41,943 nucleotides of DNA, taken from positions 1 to 41,943 of the forward strand of contig JAILHT010000098.1 in NCBI GenBank assembly GCA_024695665.1, in the 5' to 3' direction. Source of the DNA: Lachnospiraceae bacterium (lineage in GTDB: Bacteria; Bacillota; Clostridia; Lachnospirales; Lachnospiraceae). Of this stretch, positions 1 to 8,805 are shown in pieces (the stretch's first letter is position 1; each line of letters begins with the position of its first letter). The translations under genes were made by a program, and so were the position numbers. The notes under the pieces were generated by a model, which was not told the DNA's origin, did no database searches, and worked only from the letters and a program-made list of their open reading frames with translations.

Positions 1-336
1 ACATATCTGGGACTGGTGAGAGACTGGTTAAAGAATACTTACAAGGTTGCGATGGTAAATTCAGGTCTACAGGCTATTAAATGGCTTGGAAAAAACAAGG
101 CGGATCTTATTCTTCTTGATCATGAGATGCCTGTCACAAACGGACCTCAGGTGCTTGAGATGCTTAGAAGTGATGAGGAAACAAGGAATATTCCGGTCAT
201 ATTTCTGACAGGAAAGAGCGACAAGGAATCCGTAATGGCGGTAGTTGCCCTAAAACCGGAAGGGTACCTTTTGAAAAATATCAGCAAAGAGGAACTTCTT
301 GAAAAACTCGAAGAGTTTTTTATATTACATAAATAA
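1..336 (+). CDS. Response regulator receiver domain protein (5' end missing)
   Basis: The frame is open back to base 1, so the start lies outside the window; a GTG at base 16 is internal to the receiver fold and is not a credible start. What remains is the C-terminal two thirds of a CheY-like receiver domain. The phosphoacceptor Asp is at bases 118-120 (context LLLDHEMP), the conserved Thr at 208-210 (FLTGKSD) and the conserved Lys at 274-276 (YLLKN). The protein ends directly after the last helix, so no output domain follows; what stands upstream of the receiver is unknown. The hybrid kinase gene begins 12 bases downstream on the same strand, so the two are probably one transcript and one phosphorelay (inference). 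The N-terminal acidic pair cannot be checked. Confidence 0.85.
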   Translation, partial: TYLGLVRDWLKNTYKVAMVNSGLQAIKWLGKNKADLILLDHEMPVTNGPQVLEMLRSDEETRNIPVIFLTGKSDKESVMAVVALKPEGYLLKNISKEELLEKLEEFFILHK

Positions 337-348
337 ACGGGATAAGTT

Positions 349-2871
349 ATGAAAGAATTTATGTTGAGTGCACAGCTTGATTTGATGCTTTTTATGAGTG
401 GATCTTGCGGGGTACTGATTATACTTACGTTGTCGACGCACACTTTGTCGCACTACAGAAGACATATTTTGGTAGTGATGGAACTTGCTGCAACTTGCTT
501 GCTGCTGTTTGACAGAAATGCATACCGTTTCAGGGGAGTCATGACAGACACAGGTTTTGCCATGGTAAGACTCAGCAACTATATGGTTTTTGCTCTTACG
601 TTGGTTTGTGGAATGGCATTTTCTATGTATCTATATGATGTATGCAAAAACGATTTGAAGCTCACAGATAACCTGAAAAGACTTGTCGTATGCAATCTAC
701 TTGGATGGATTGGTGAAGCAATGCTTGTAATATCACAGTTCACCGGGCTGTATTATACAATTGACAATACAAATCATTATGTCAGAGCACCAGGATTTCC
801 AATCAGCTATTTTTTCCCTCTTTCCATAGCAATGCTTCAATTTACGATAATCATTCAGTTCAGAAAAATGCTTGGATTCGGAAAATTCTTTCCATTGCTT
901 CTATTTACGGTGGTGCCTTTTTTGGCGTCTATCATTCAAGTCTTCGCTTACGGACTTTCATTGACAAATATGTCTATAGTAGGTCTCGTTGTTTTGCTCT
1001 ACGTCTTTGAAATCATAAATATGAACAAGTTGCAGAGGGCAAAAATCGAAGCCGAGAGAGCGAACACGGCAAAATCAAGATTTTTGGCAAATATGTCTCA
1101 TGAGATAAGAACTCCAATAAATACCATCATGGGAATGGATGAGATGATATTGAGGGAGGATGCCACAAATGTGCCAAAGCCTTATTTTATGTCAATTATG
1201 GGATATGCGATGGATATAAGGATGGCATCGGAGTCACTTCTCGGGCTCATAAATGATATCTTAGACATATCAAAAATAGAGTCGGGCAAGATGCATCTTG
1301 TCGAGCAGGAGTACAGCGAGGAGGAGCTTTTGCACGGCATAATTACAATGATCCGTGTGAAGAGCAATGAGAAGGATCTCACCTTTGAACTGGACATAGA
1401 CAAAGAAATGCCATCTGTCTTGTATGGCGATATGAGTAAGGTGAAACAGATTGTCTTAAATCTTTTAACCAACGCCGTGAAATATACGGAAGAAGGCGGT
1501 TTCAAACTGACTGCAAAGGTGTTGGACAAAAGGAACAGCATATGCAAGATACGATATGAGGTGAAGGACAGTGGTATCGGTGTAAAACCCGAAGATTTGG
1601 ACAAGCTCTTTACTGCTTTTGAGAGACTTGATGAGGCGAAGAACAGCAGTATTCAGGGAACCGGCTTGGGACTTGATATATCCAGACAGTTCACGGAACT
1701 TATGGGCGGAAAACTCTGGTGCGAGAGTGTTTACGGAGAGGGTTCTACGTTCATACTTGAGATTTCGCAGAGGGTTGTGGATTTCACACCGATAGGAGAG
1801 TTCAAGGAAAAGAGGGATGAGATCACAGCCGGACCTTATATTCCAAAACTGATAGCACCGGATGTAAAGGTGCTTGTCGTAGATGACAACGAGATGAATC
1901 TCTCTGTTATCAACGGACTTTTAAAGATAACGAAGGTCGATATCACGGATTCGACCTCCGGTGAGGATTGTCTAAAAAAGCTTGATGAAAGCAGGTATGA
2001 CATAGTATTCCTTGATCATATGATGCCGGGAATGGATGGAATAGAGACGGTTCAAAAGATAAGAGAAAAAGGAATAACAATACCGGTTGTTGCGCTCACG
2101 GCAAATTATTCGGAGAACGGTGAGGAGTTCTACAAACAGTATGGATTTGACGGTTATCTGCCAAAACCGGTCGACGGAAAAACCTTAGAGGATACCATCC
2201 TAAGATTTATTCCTAAAGAGAAGATATCGATTAGAACGGAAGATATAAATCCGGAAGATTTTACTGAACTTCCGGAAAACCTCTCATGGCTTAAAGATGT
2301 GGACGGTGTGTCGGTGGACGAAGGAATAAAGTTCAGCGGTGGAGTGGACAGTTTTGTTTTCTCTATAAGACTGTTTTATGACACGATTTACGACAACCTG
2401 AAAGTTATATCCGGGGCATACAGGGAAAGGAATCTCAAACTGTATACGATAAAGGTGCATGCGCTTAAAAGCTCTGCCAGGATTATAGGCGCAACAGAAC
2501 TATCCGAACTCTGTGCAGCAATTGAGGATGCGGGGAATAAGAACGATACCGCTTTTCTTGCAGAGAATCACGACAGACTTGTGAATGATTACATGGCCTA
2601 CAAGGATAAGCTCAAAAAGTTCGAGGAAATGGAGAAAGAGGATGACAATCGAGAGATGATTCCTTTGGATATTCTGTCTGATGCGATAAATGCTTTGACG
2701 GAGCTTGTATCGACCATGGATTACGATGGAGTGGAGATGGTCCTCGATCAGCTTGGCGAGTATAAAATGCCTGATAAGGAAAAAAATATCATCCAGGATT
2801 TTACCATGGCAAAGAAAAAATTCGATTGGGATGAGATGGAAAAAATACTTGACACCGCACTCAACAAATAG
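349..2871 (+). CDS. Membrane-bound hybrid sensor histidine kinase with receiver and HPt domains
   Basis: An 840-residue phosphorelay kinase. Residues about 1-230 are mostly hydrophobic, with about six or seven membrane segments, and form the likely sensor. The dimerisation domain has the phosphorylated His at H251 (MSHEIRTP). The ATPase domain shows the N box near N375 (NLLTNAVKY), G1 at D407-S-G (DSGIGV) and G2 at 437-442 (GTGLGL). A receiver domain follows, with acidic residues D512/D513, phosphoacceptor D556 ([11 protein letters not shown]) and K606. The C terminus carries an HPt domain with H704 ([14 protein letters not shown]). All catalytic residues are present. The signal sensed is unknown. 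It follows a partial receiver protein and precedes the ammonium-assimilation genes, but a terminator separates them, so a nitrogen role is only a guess. The ribosome site is weak; the ATG at 349 is the first good start. Confidence 0.93.
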   Translation: MKEFMLSAQLDLMLFMSGSCGVLIILTLSTHTLSHYRRHILVVMELAATCLLLFDRNAYRFRGVMTDTGFAMVRLSNYMVFALTLVCGMAFSMYLYDVCKNDLKLTDNLKRLVVCNLLGWIGEAMLVISQFTGLYYTIDNTNHYVRAPGFPISYFFPLSIAMLQFTIIIQFRKMLGFGKFFPLLLFTVVPFLASIIQVFAYGLSLTNMSIVGLVVLLYVFEIINMNKLQRAKIEAERANTAKSRFLANMSHEIRTPINTIMGMDEMILREDATNVPKPYFMSIMGYAMDIRMASESLLGLINDILDISKIESGKMHLVEQEYSEEELLHGIITMIRVKSNEKDLTFELDIDKEMPSVLYGDMSKVKQIVLNLLTNAVKYTEEGGFKLTAKVLDKRNSICKIRYEVKDSGIGVKPEDLDKLFTAFERLDEAKNSSIQGTGLGLDISRQFTELMGGKLWCESVYGEGSTFILEISQRVVDFTPIGEFKEKRDEITAGPYIPKLIAPDVKVLVVDDNEMNLSVINGLLKITKVDITDSTSGEDCLKKLDESRYDIVFLDHMMPGMDGIETVQKIREKGITIPVVALTANYSENGEEFYKQYGFDGYLPKPVDGKTLEDTILRFIPKEKISIRTEDINPEDFTELPENLSWLKDVDGVSVDEGIKFSGGVDSFVFSIRLFYDTIYDNLKVISGAYRERNLKLYTIKVHALKSSARIIGATELSELCAAIEDAGNKNDTAFLAENHDRLVNDYMAYKDKLKKFEEMEKEDDNREMIPLDILSDAINALTELVSTMDYDGVEMVLDQLGEYKMPDKEKNIIQDFTMAKKKFDWDEMEKILDTALNK

Positions 2872-2897
2872 TAATATCCTAAATCATAAAGACAAAG

Positions 2898-2932
2898 GCG
2901 TCTTGAAGTTTGGACTTCGAGACGCTTTTTTT
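2898..2932 (+). terminator. Rho-independent terminator after the hybrid kinase
   Basis: Bases 2898-2909 pair with 2914-2925 (12 base pairs with one G-T pair, four-base loop), followed by a run of seven T. It lies 26 bases after the kinase stop codon and closes the two-component transcript. Confidence 0.88.
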
Positions 2933-3027
2933 ATTCGGCACAATATTGTCGGGTAAGATTTCTCTGTAGCAGGGAGATGTTTTTATCTATCGCGCGAAAA
3001 ACTAAATGACATGTCTTGATAATTATT

Positions 3028-3082
3028 GGATGCAAAGGGGCATCACTTCCGCATATGACGGAGTGACTTTGCATCCTTTTTT
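3028..3082 (+). terminator. Nested hairpin with T run in the leader of the ammonium transporter gene (possible attenuator)
   Basis: An outer stem of ten perfect pairs (3028-3037 with 3067-3076) encloses a second stem (3043-3051 with 3059-3066, one bulged T) and is followed directly by six T. By form it is a Rho-independent terminator. It comes after the kinase terminator and 85 bases before the amt start, with no gene in between. It therefore either stops leftover read-through or acts as an attenuator in the amt leader. I see no clear promoter in 2933-3027, so where the amt transcript starts is open. I see nothing else gene-like in the 295-base gap. Confidence 0.75.
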
Positions 3083-3115
3083 ATTTCATCCGGTTTAATA
3101 ATCGATTGAAATAAA
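3080..3115 (+). promoter_or_regulatory. Inverted repeat overlapping the T run of the leader terminator
   Basis: Nine bases at 3080-3088 (TTTATTTCA) are the exact complement of 3107-3115, with an 18-base loop. The left arm uses part of the T run of the preceding hairpin, so the two structures share bases. The repeat ends 52 bases before the amt start codon. A role in RNA folding or protein binding is possible but unproven; in AT-rich DNA such a repeat can occur by chance. Confidence 0.35.
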
Positions 3116-3166
3116 CGCTCCGTGGGGATTCGCGGGCGACTCTTGAAAAAAGTGAGGAGACATATT

Positions 3167-4936
3167 ATGAGTGTAGAAATTTTAGAGGCAATTGACTCAA
3201 CCGTTTTCGGGGTGTGGTTTCTTATTGGTGCCGCTCTTGTTTTCTGGATGCAGGCCGGATTTGCAATGTGTGAGGCCGGATTCACCAGAGCAAAGAATAC
3301 AGGAAATATCATAATGAAAAACCTTATGGATTTCTGTATCGGAACAGTGGTATTTATTCTTATCGGTTTTGGACTTTTCCTCGGCGAGGATATGATGGGA
3401 ATCATCGGAAAACCGGGATTTGATATTTTTACAAATTATGCAGAATTCGATTGGTCGAATTTCGTATTCAACCTTGTGTTCTGTGCGACAACAGCGACAA
3501 TCGTTTCAGGTTCCATGGCAGAGAGAACAAAGTTTATTTCTTACTGTGCATACTCAGCAGTGATTTCAGCCATCATCTATCCGATTGAAGCACACTGGAC
3601 CTGGGGCGGTGGATGGCTCGCACAGATGGGCTTCCATGATTTTGCCGGTTCAAACTGTATTCACATGGTCGGTGGTATCGCAGCTCTGATAGGAGCATCA
3701 TTCTTGGGACCTAGAATCGGAAAGTTTGAGAGAGATAAGGCAGGAAAGGTTACAAAAGTAAATGCTTTCCCGGGACACAACCTTGTGGCAGCTGCACTTG
3801 GTGTATTTATTCTCTGGCTCGGATGGTACGGATTCAACGGAGCCGCTTGTACATCGGTTGATCAGCTCGGCTCGGTATTTGTCACAACAACAATCGCTCC
3901 TGCACTTGCAACAGTTACATGTATGATCTTTACATGGCTCAAGTACGGAAAACCGGACGTGTCGATGTGTTTAAACGCATCCCTTGCAGGACTTGTAGCA
4001 ATCACAGCTCCTTGTGATGTGACAGATGCTTTCGGAGCAGTTGTGATTGGAATCGTAGCAGGACTTCTCGTATGCTTCGGCGTATGGTTTTTGGATTACA
4101 AGCTTCATATCGACGATCCGGTCGGAGCAGTTGCAGTTCACTGCATGAACGGAATCTGGGGAACAATCGCCGTAGGACTTTTTGCAACAAACACAGCTCC
4201 GGGATATTCTATCGCAGACAGCACCGGAACAGAGATGGTTGGTCTCTTCTACGGAGGAGGATTCAAGCTTTTGGGAATACAGTTTATCGGAATGATAAGC
4301 ACAGCGGCATGGACAGCAATTGCTATCACTATAGCATTCCTTGCAATAAGAGCAACACTTGGTTTAAGAGTCAGCGAGGAGGAAGAAATCTTAGGACTCG
4401 ACTCTACAGAGCACGGACTTGCATCAGCTTATTCGGGATTTGCTATCATGGACGTTTCAAATACTTTAAACATGACTGTAAACGAGAATACAGACCTCGG
4501 TGTGGATGATTATGACGCAGCTTCGGAGGCGATGAAGAGAGCTTCCGTTCCTGTTGTAAGCGCACCGGTAAATACAGGCTCAAACATCCACAAGGTGGTT
4601 ATAATAGCAAAACTTACAAGATACGACAAACTCAGAAGAGCGATGAACGATCTCGGCGTAACCGGAATGACGGTAACTCAGGTAATGGGTTGCGGAGTGC
4701 AGAAGGGATCCGGAGAAATGTATCGTGGAGTTGAGATGGATGCAACACTTTTGCCTAAGATCAAACTTGAGGTGGTAGTGAGCAAGATAGCCGTTGAAGA
4801 TGTCATTGAGGCAGCAAAGAAAGCCCTCTACACAGGACATATTGGAGACGGAAAAATATTTGTCTACAGCCTGGACAATGTAGTAAAGATTCGTACCGGC
4901 GAGGAAGGTGCAGCAGCACTGGCCGACGTGGAATAA
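3167..4936 (+). CDS. amt: Ammonium channel Amt fused to a C-terminal P-II signalling domain
   Basis: Start ATG at 3167 follows a GAGGAG ribosome site; longer in-frame reading upstream lacks one. The product has 589 residues. Residues about 1-415 are an Amt/MEP ammonium channel of about 11 membrane segments, with the twin pore histidines H166 (CIHMVGG) and H325 (AVHCMNG). After a linker, residues about 474-589 form a complete P-II (GlnB/GlnK) domain. T-loop Gln512, Lys513 and Arg520 are kept, as are the nucleotide motifs IGDGKIFV and KIRTGEE. The residue matching uridylylated Tyr51 of E. coli GlnB is Met524. In most bacteria GlnK is separate and plugs Amt from the cytoplasm; here channel and plug are one chain. 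The next genes are asnB, glnN, gltB and gltD, which supports a role in ammonium uptake and sensing. Confidence 0.96.
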   Translation: MSVEILEAIDSTVFGVWFLIGAALVFWMQAGFAMCEAGFTRAKNTGNIIMKNLMDFCIGTVVFILIGFGLFLGEDMMGIIGKPGFDIFTNYAEFDWSNFVFNLVFCATTATIVSGSMAERTKFISYCAYSAVISAIIYPIEAHWTWGGGWLAQMGFHDFAGSNCIHMVGGIAALIGASFLGPRIGKFERDKAGKVTKVNAFPGHNLVAAALGVFILWLGWYGFNGAACTSVDQLGSVFVTTTIAPALATVTCMIFTWLKYGKPDVSMCLNASLAGLVAITAPCDVTDAFGAVVIGIVAGLLVCFGVWFLDYKLHIDDPVGAVAVHCMNGIWGTIAVGLFATNTAPGYSIADSTGTEMVGLFYGGGFKLLGIQFIGMISTAAWTAIAITIAFLAIRATLGLRVSEEEEILGLDSTEHGLASAYSGFAIMDVSNTLNMTVNENTDLGVDDYDAASEAMKRASVPVVSAPVNTGSNIHKVVIIAKLTRYDKLRRAMNDLGVTGMTVTQVMGCGVQKGSGEMYRGVEMDATLLPKIKLEVVVSKIAVEDVIEAAKKALYTGHIGDGKIFVYSLDNVVKIRTGEEGAAALADVE

Positions 4937-4968
4937 AAAGGCAAATCAGCTAATCAGGAGGAAGAAGT

Positions 4969-6552
4969 ATGTGCGCAATACTTACATATGTAAGAGCAGA
5001 TGCTAAAGAAGAGATTTTCGAGGAGTTATTGAAGAGGACACAGTCCAGAGGACCGGATATGTCCCGTATGCTAAAAGTTGACGGCGGATGGATGGGATTC
5101 AATCGTCTCTCCATCATGGGCCTAAACGAATTGGGAATGCAGCCGTTCAATCTCAACGGGAACGCAGTTATATGTAACGGAGAGTTGTACGGATTCAATA
5201 ATCTGAAAAAATATCTCATATCACTCGGATACGAGTTTAAAAGCGAAAGCGATTGCGAGATACTGCTTCCTCTTTATGAGATTCTCGGAACAAAAATGTT
5301 TGCTCTTTTGGATGCGGAATTCGCCTGCGTTATATATGACAGCAAAAAGAATTCATTCGTGGCGGCAAGAGATCCGATTGGAATAAGACCTTTGTATTAC
5401 GGATATGACAGCGACGGATATATTCTATTTGCTTCGGAACCAAAGAACCTCACAGGCGTATGTGAAAGAATAGAGCCATTTCCTCCGGGACATTATTACG
5501 AGGACGGAGAGTTTGTTTGCTACAGAGATATGACTTGTCCCGACAATGTCACTGATGATGATGTGACGGTCATCACACAAAAGATACATGACAAACTTTT
5601 AAACGGAATCGAAAAAAGGCTTGATGCCGATGCCCCGGTAGGATTTCTCCTCTCAGGAGGACTTGACTCATCACTGGTCTGCGGTGTGGCTGCAAGACTC
5701 AGTGAGAAACCGATTGAGACTTTTGCGATCGGAATGGATATAGATGCCATAGACCTCAAGTATGCGAGGGAGGTTGCAAATTATATCCACAGCAATCACC
5801 ACGAGGTGATAATCACAAAAGAGGATGTCTTAAATGCCCTTGAGCCTGTTATCAAAGCTCTTGGCACCTACGATATCACAACGATAAGAGCATCTATAGG
5901 AATGTATCTTCTCTGCAAGTGGATTCACGAGAATACGGATATAAAGGTGGTGCTCACCGGAGAAATCTCCGACGAGCTTTTCGGTTACAAGTATACAGAT
6001 TTTGCACCTGACGCGGATGCGTTTCAGGAGGAGGCAAAAAAACGTATACGAGAGCTTCATATGTATGACGTCTTAAGAGCCGACAGATGTATAAGCGTGA
6101 ATTCTCTTGAGGCAAGAGTTCCATTCGGAGATTTGGATTTTGTGGATTATGTAATGAGCATAAATCCACAAAAGAAGATGAATACATATGGAATTGGAAA
6201 ATATCTTTTGAGAAAGGCTTTTGAGGAGGATGCGGTTATTCCTCATTCAATACTTATGAGAGAGAAAGCTGCATTTTCAGATGCGGTAGGACACTCCTTG
6301 AGAGACGATCTCATGGAATATGCCGAGAGTTCATACACCGACAGCGAGTATGAAGAAAGAATAAAGAAATACGATTTTGCAAAACCTTTTACAAAAGAAT
6401 CACTTTTGTACAGAGAGATATTTGAGAAGTACTACGGCGGACAGTCCCACATGATAGTGGACTTTTGGATGCCGAACAAGAGTTGGGAAGGATGCGACGT
6501 GAACGACCCTTCGGCGAGAGTACTTTCAAACTACGGAAACAGTGGTAAATAA
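4969..6552 (+). CDS. asnB: Asparagine synthase (glutamine-hydrolysing)
   Basis: A 527-residue class II glutamine amidotransferase and synthetase, close to the 554 of E. coli AsnB. The sequence begins Met-Cys-Ala, so Cys2 is the N-terminal nucleophile that releases ammonia from glutamine once Met1 is removed. Typical amidotransferase motifs follow (SRGPD, NGELYGF, FACVIYD, RDPIGIRPLYYG). The synthetase half has the ATP pyrophosphatase loop SGGLDSS at residues 229-235 and the TGEISDELFGY motif. It converts aspartate, glutamine and ATP to asparagine and glutamate in the cytoplasm. A strong AGGAGG site sits before the ATG. It lies 32 bases after amt and 114 before glnN, inside a nitrogen-assimilation operon. 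A variant making another amide cannot be excluded, but the architecture is that of AsnB. Confidence 0.9.
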   Translation: MCAILTYVRADAKEEIFEELLKRTQSRGPDMSRMLKVDGGWMGFNRLSIMGLNELGMQPFNLNGNAVICNGELYGFNNLKKYLISLGYEFKSESDCEILLPLYEILGTKMFALLDAEFACVIYDSKKNSFVAARDPIGIRPLYYGYDSDGYILFASEPKNLTGVCERIEPFPPGHYYEDGEFVCYRDMTCPDNVTDDDVTVITQKIHDKLLNGIEKRLDADAPVGFLLSGGLDSSLVCGVAARLSEKPIETFAIGMDIDAIDLKYAREVANYIHSNHHEVIITKEDVLNALEPVIKALGTYDITTIRASIGMYLLCKWIHENTDIKVVLTGEISDELFGYKYTDFAPDADAFQEEAKKRIRELHMYDVLRADRCISVNSLEARVPFGDLDFVDYVMSINPQKKMNTYGIGKYLLRKAFEEDAVIPHSILMREKAAFSDAVGHSLRDDLMEYAESSYTDSEYEERIKKYDFAKPFTKESLLYREIFEKYYGGQSHMIVDFWMPNKSWEGCDVNDPSARVLSNYGNSGK

Positions 6553-6571
6553 ATCTCAGACGAGATGCGTA

Positions 6572-6616
6572 GGGATTTGCATATGAAATATGTAAGCTAA
6601 AGCTTACACAAATCCC
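6572..6616 (+). promoter_or_regulatory. Three-way-junction RNA element in the asnB-glnN gap
   Basis: In the 114-base gap, 6572-6579 (GGGATTTG) pairs perfectly with 6609-6616. Inside are two hairpins: 6580-6584 with 6588-6592 (loop GAA), and 6593-6598 with 6601-6606. Together they would form a compact three-way junction. No T run follows, so it is not a simple terminator. The glnN ribosome site (AGGAGG, 6652-6657) lies 36 bases further on. It could be an RNA processing site, a stability element or a regulatory fold. It does not match any riboswitch class I recognise. Confidence 0.5.
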
Positions 6617-6666
6617 GCGCCAATTCTCTTCGAGCGAGACTTTAATAAACTAGGAGGAAAAAAGAA

Positions 6667-8775
6667 ATGATGGAAGCCGGAAAACTTACCGAAGAATACG
6701 GATGTCTCGTATTCAGCGACAAAGTTATGAGAGAGAGATTGCCGAAGGATATTTACAAGGCAGTAAAGAAGACTATCGAGAAGGGAACACACCTTGAGCT
6801 TGAAGTTGCAAACACAGTTGCAGCAGTCATGAAAGAGTGGGCTATAGAGCACGGAGCTACCCATTTTACTCATTGGTTCCAGCCAATGACAGGTCTCACA
6901 GCAGAGAAGCATGACAGCTTTATCTCACCTACAGAGGACGGAAAAGTTCTCATGGAGTTCTCGGGAAAAGAGCTTGTAAAAGGTGAGCCTGATGCATCAA
7001 GTTTCCCTTCGGGAGGACTCAGAGCCACTTTTGAGGCAAGAGGATATACAGCATGGGATCCTTCTTCACCTGCATTTATAAAAGACGGATCGCTCTACAT
7101 TCCTACAGCATTCTGTTCTTACGGCGGTGAGGCGCTCGACAAGAAGACACCTCTTCTCCGCTCTATGGAAGCACTCTCAGAGCAGGCGGTAAAAGTACTT
7201 CATGTACTCGGATATGAAGATGTGACAAGAGTAAATACAACCATCGGTTCAGAGCAGGAATATTTCCTTATCGACAAGGATTTTTATAAAAAGAGAAAAG
7301 ATCTTCTCTTCACGGGACGTACGCTTATCGGAGCTCCGGCTACAAAGGGACAGGAGATGGAGGATCATTACTTCGGTGTCATAAAGCCAAAGGTTTCTGC
7401 TTATATGCATGACCTCGACGAGGAACTCTGGAGACTTGGAATACCTGCAAAGACAAAACATAATGAGGTTGCTCCTTCACAGCATGAGCTCGCTCCTGTA
7501 TTTGAGACGGCAAACATCGCAGTTGACCACAACCAGCTCACAATGGAGGTTATGAAGAAGGTAGCCGACAAGCACAATTTTGCATGTCTTCTCCATGAGA
7601 AACCTTTCGAGGGAATAAACGGTTCAGGAAAGCACAACAACTGGTCTGTATGTACAGATACGGGAATGAACCTTCTCGATCCGGGAAAGACTCCGGAGGA
7701 GAATATTCCGTTCCTCGTATTTTTGATGGCAGTCATCTCAGCTGTTGATGAGTATGCACCGATTCTTAGACTTTCCGTTGCATCAGCAGGAAACGATCAC
7801 AGACTCGGAGGAAATGAGGCACCTCCTGCAATAATCTCAATCTTCGTTGGAGATGAGCTTGCTGAGGTATTAAAGAGCATCGAGGAAGGAAAGGCTTATA
7901 AGAGCAGCGGAAAAGTCCAGATGGCTATGGGTGCTCAGGTACTTCCTCATTTTGTAAAGGACAACACCGACAGAAACAGAACTTCACCATTCGCTTTCAC
8001 AGGAAATAAATTCGAATTCCGTATGCCTGGTTCCGCAGTTTCTGTTGCAAACGCAAATATCGTATTAAACACAGCGGTTGCAGAGGTTCTTTCAAGACTT
8101 CTCACCAAGTTTGAAGGATGTGGAAAAGACCTTTCAAAAGAAGCTGTAATAAGCATATTAAAAGATGAGCTTATTGCACATAAGAGAGTTCTCTTCAACG
8201 GAAACGGATACACAGATGAGTGGGTTGAGGAAGCAAAGTCAAGAGGACTTTTGAACCTCAAGGCTCTTCCGGATGCTATGCCGTACTGGATTTCAAAAGA
8301 GTCTATAGACCTTTTCACAAAGCACGGAATCTTCACGGAGGAAGAACTCCACTCAAGATATGAGATCTTGCTTGAGAACTATTCGAAGTCAATTCACATA
8401 GAGTCGCTCACAATGCAGGAGATGGTTAGAAAAGATCTTCTCGAGGGACTCTTTGCATATCAGAATGATCTTAGCAGAGAGGTTTGTCAGAAGAAGAGCG
8501 TGCTCGGCGATGACTGTTGCGAGCTTGAGACAGAGATCATCTCATCCCTCGACAAGGCAGGCGCAAGCATGAGTAAGGCACTTAAGAAACTTCACGATGA
8601 CACAAAGACCGCCGAGAAGGAAGAGGACGGACTTGCAACAGCAAGCTACTACGAGATGACAATCCTTTCCGATATGGATGAACTCAGAAAATATGCGGAT
8701 GAGGCAGAAGAACTTATCCCTGAGAAATATTTGAGTTATCCGACGTACGGACAGATGCTCTTCTCCTTGAGATAA
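6667..8775 (+). CDS. glnN: Type III glutamine synthetase
   Basis: A 702-residue glutamine synthetase of the large GSIII class, typical of clostridia, Bacteroidetes and cyanobacteria, and much longer than the roughly 450 residues of GlnA. It makes glutamine from glutamate, ammonia and ATP in the cytoplasm. Class motifs are clear: [19 protein letters not shown] near residue 115, [12 protein letters not shown] from N266, [10 protein letters not shown] near 318, and [15 protein letters not shown] near 376. The AGGAGG site at 6652-6657 points to the ATG at 6667; a second ATG follows at once and could be used instead. It lies between asnB and gltB, only 30 bases before gltB, so glutamine synthetase and glutamate synthase are made together. 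No adenylylation partner is visible in the window. Confidence 0.97.
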   Translation: MMEAGKLTEEYGCLVFSDKVMRERLPKDIYKAVKKTIEKGTHLELEVANTVAAVMKEWAIEHGATHFTHWFQPMTGLTAEKHDSFISPTEDGKVLMEFSGKELVKGEPDASSFPSGGLRATFEARGYTAWDPSSPAFIKDGSLYIPTAFCSYGGEALDKKTPLLRSMEALSEQAVKVLHVLGYEDVTRVNTTIGSEQEYFLIDKDFYKKRKDLLFTGRTLIGAPATKGQEMEDHYFGVIKPKVSAYMHDLDEELWRLGIPAKTKHNEVAPSQHELAPVFETANIAVDHNQLTMEVMKKVADKHNFACLLHEKPFEGINGSGKHNNWSVCTDTGMNLLDPGKTPEENIPFLVFLMAVISAVDEYAPILRLSVASAGNDHRLGGNEAPPAIISIFVGDELAEVLKSIEEGKAYKSSGKVQMAMGAQVLPHFVKDNTDRNRTSPFAFTGNKFEFRMPGSAVSVANANIVLNTAVAEVLSRLLTKFEGCGKDLSKEAVISILKDELIAHKRVLFNGNGYTDEWVEEAKSRGLLNLKALPDAMPYWISKESIDLFTKHGIFTEEELHSRYEILLENYSKSIHIESLTMQEMVRKDLLEGLFAYQNDLSREVCQKKSVLGDDCCELETEIISSLDKAGASMSKALKKLHDDTKTAEKEEDGLATASYYEMTILSDMDELRKYADEAEELIPEKYLSYPTYGQMLFSLR

Positions 8776-8805
8776 GAGAAATCAAAATACAAAGGTAGGA
8801 AAACA

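Noticed and set aside
2940-3082. ANTAR-target hairpins or a glutamine riboswitch in the amt leader
   Set aside because: The visible hairpin loops are not six-base loops with the expected A and G positions, and no known glutamine aptamer core was seen.
4072-4509. 145-residue plus-strand frame inside amt
   Set aside because: Arg/Tyr/Ser-rich out-of-frame translation of the channel gene with no ribosome site.
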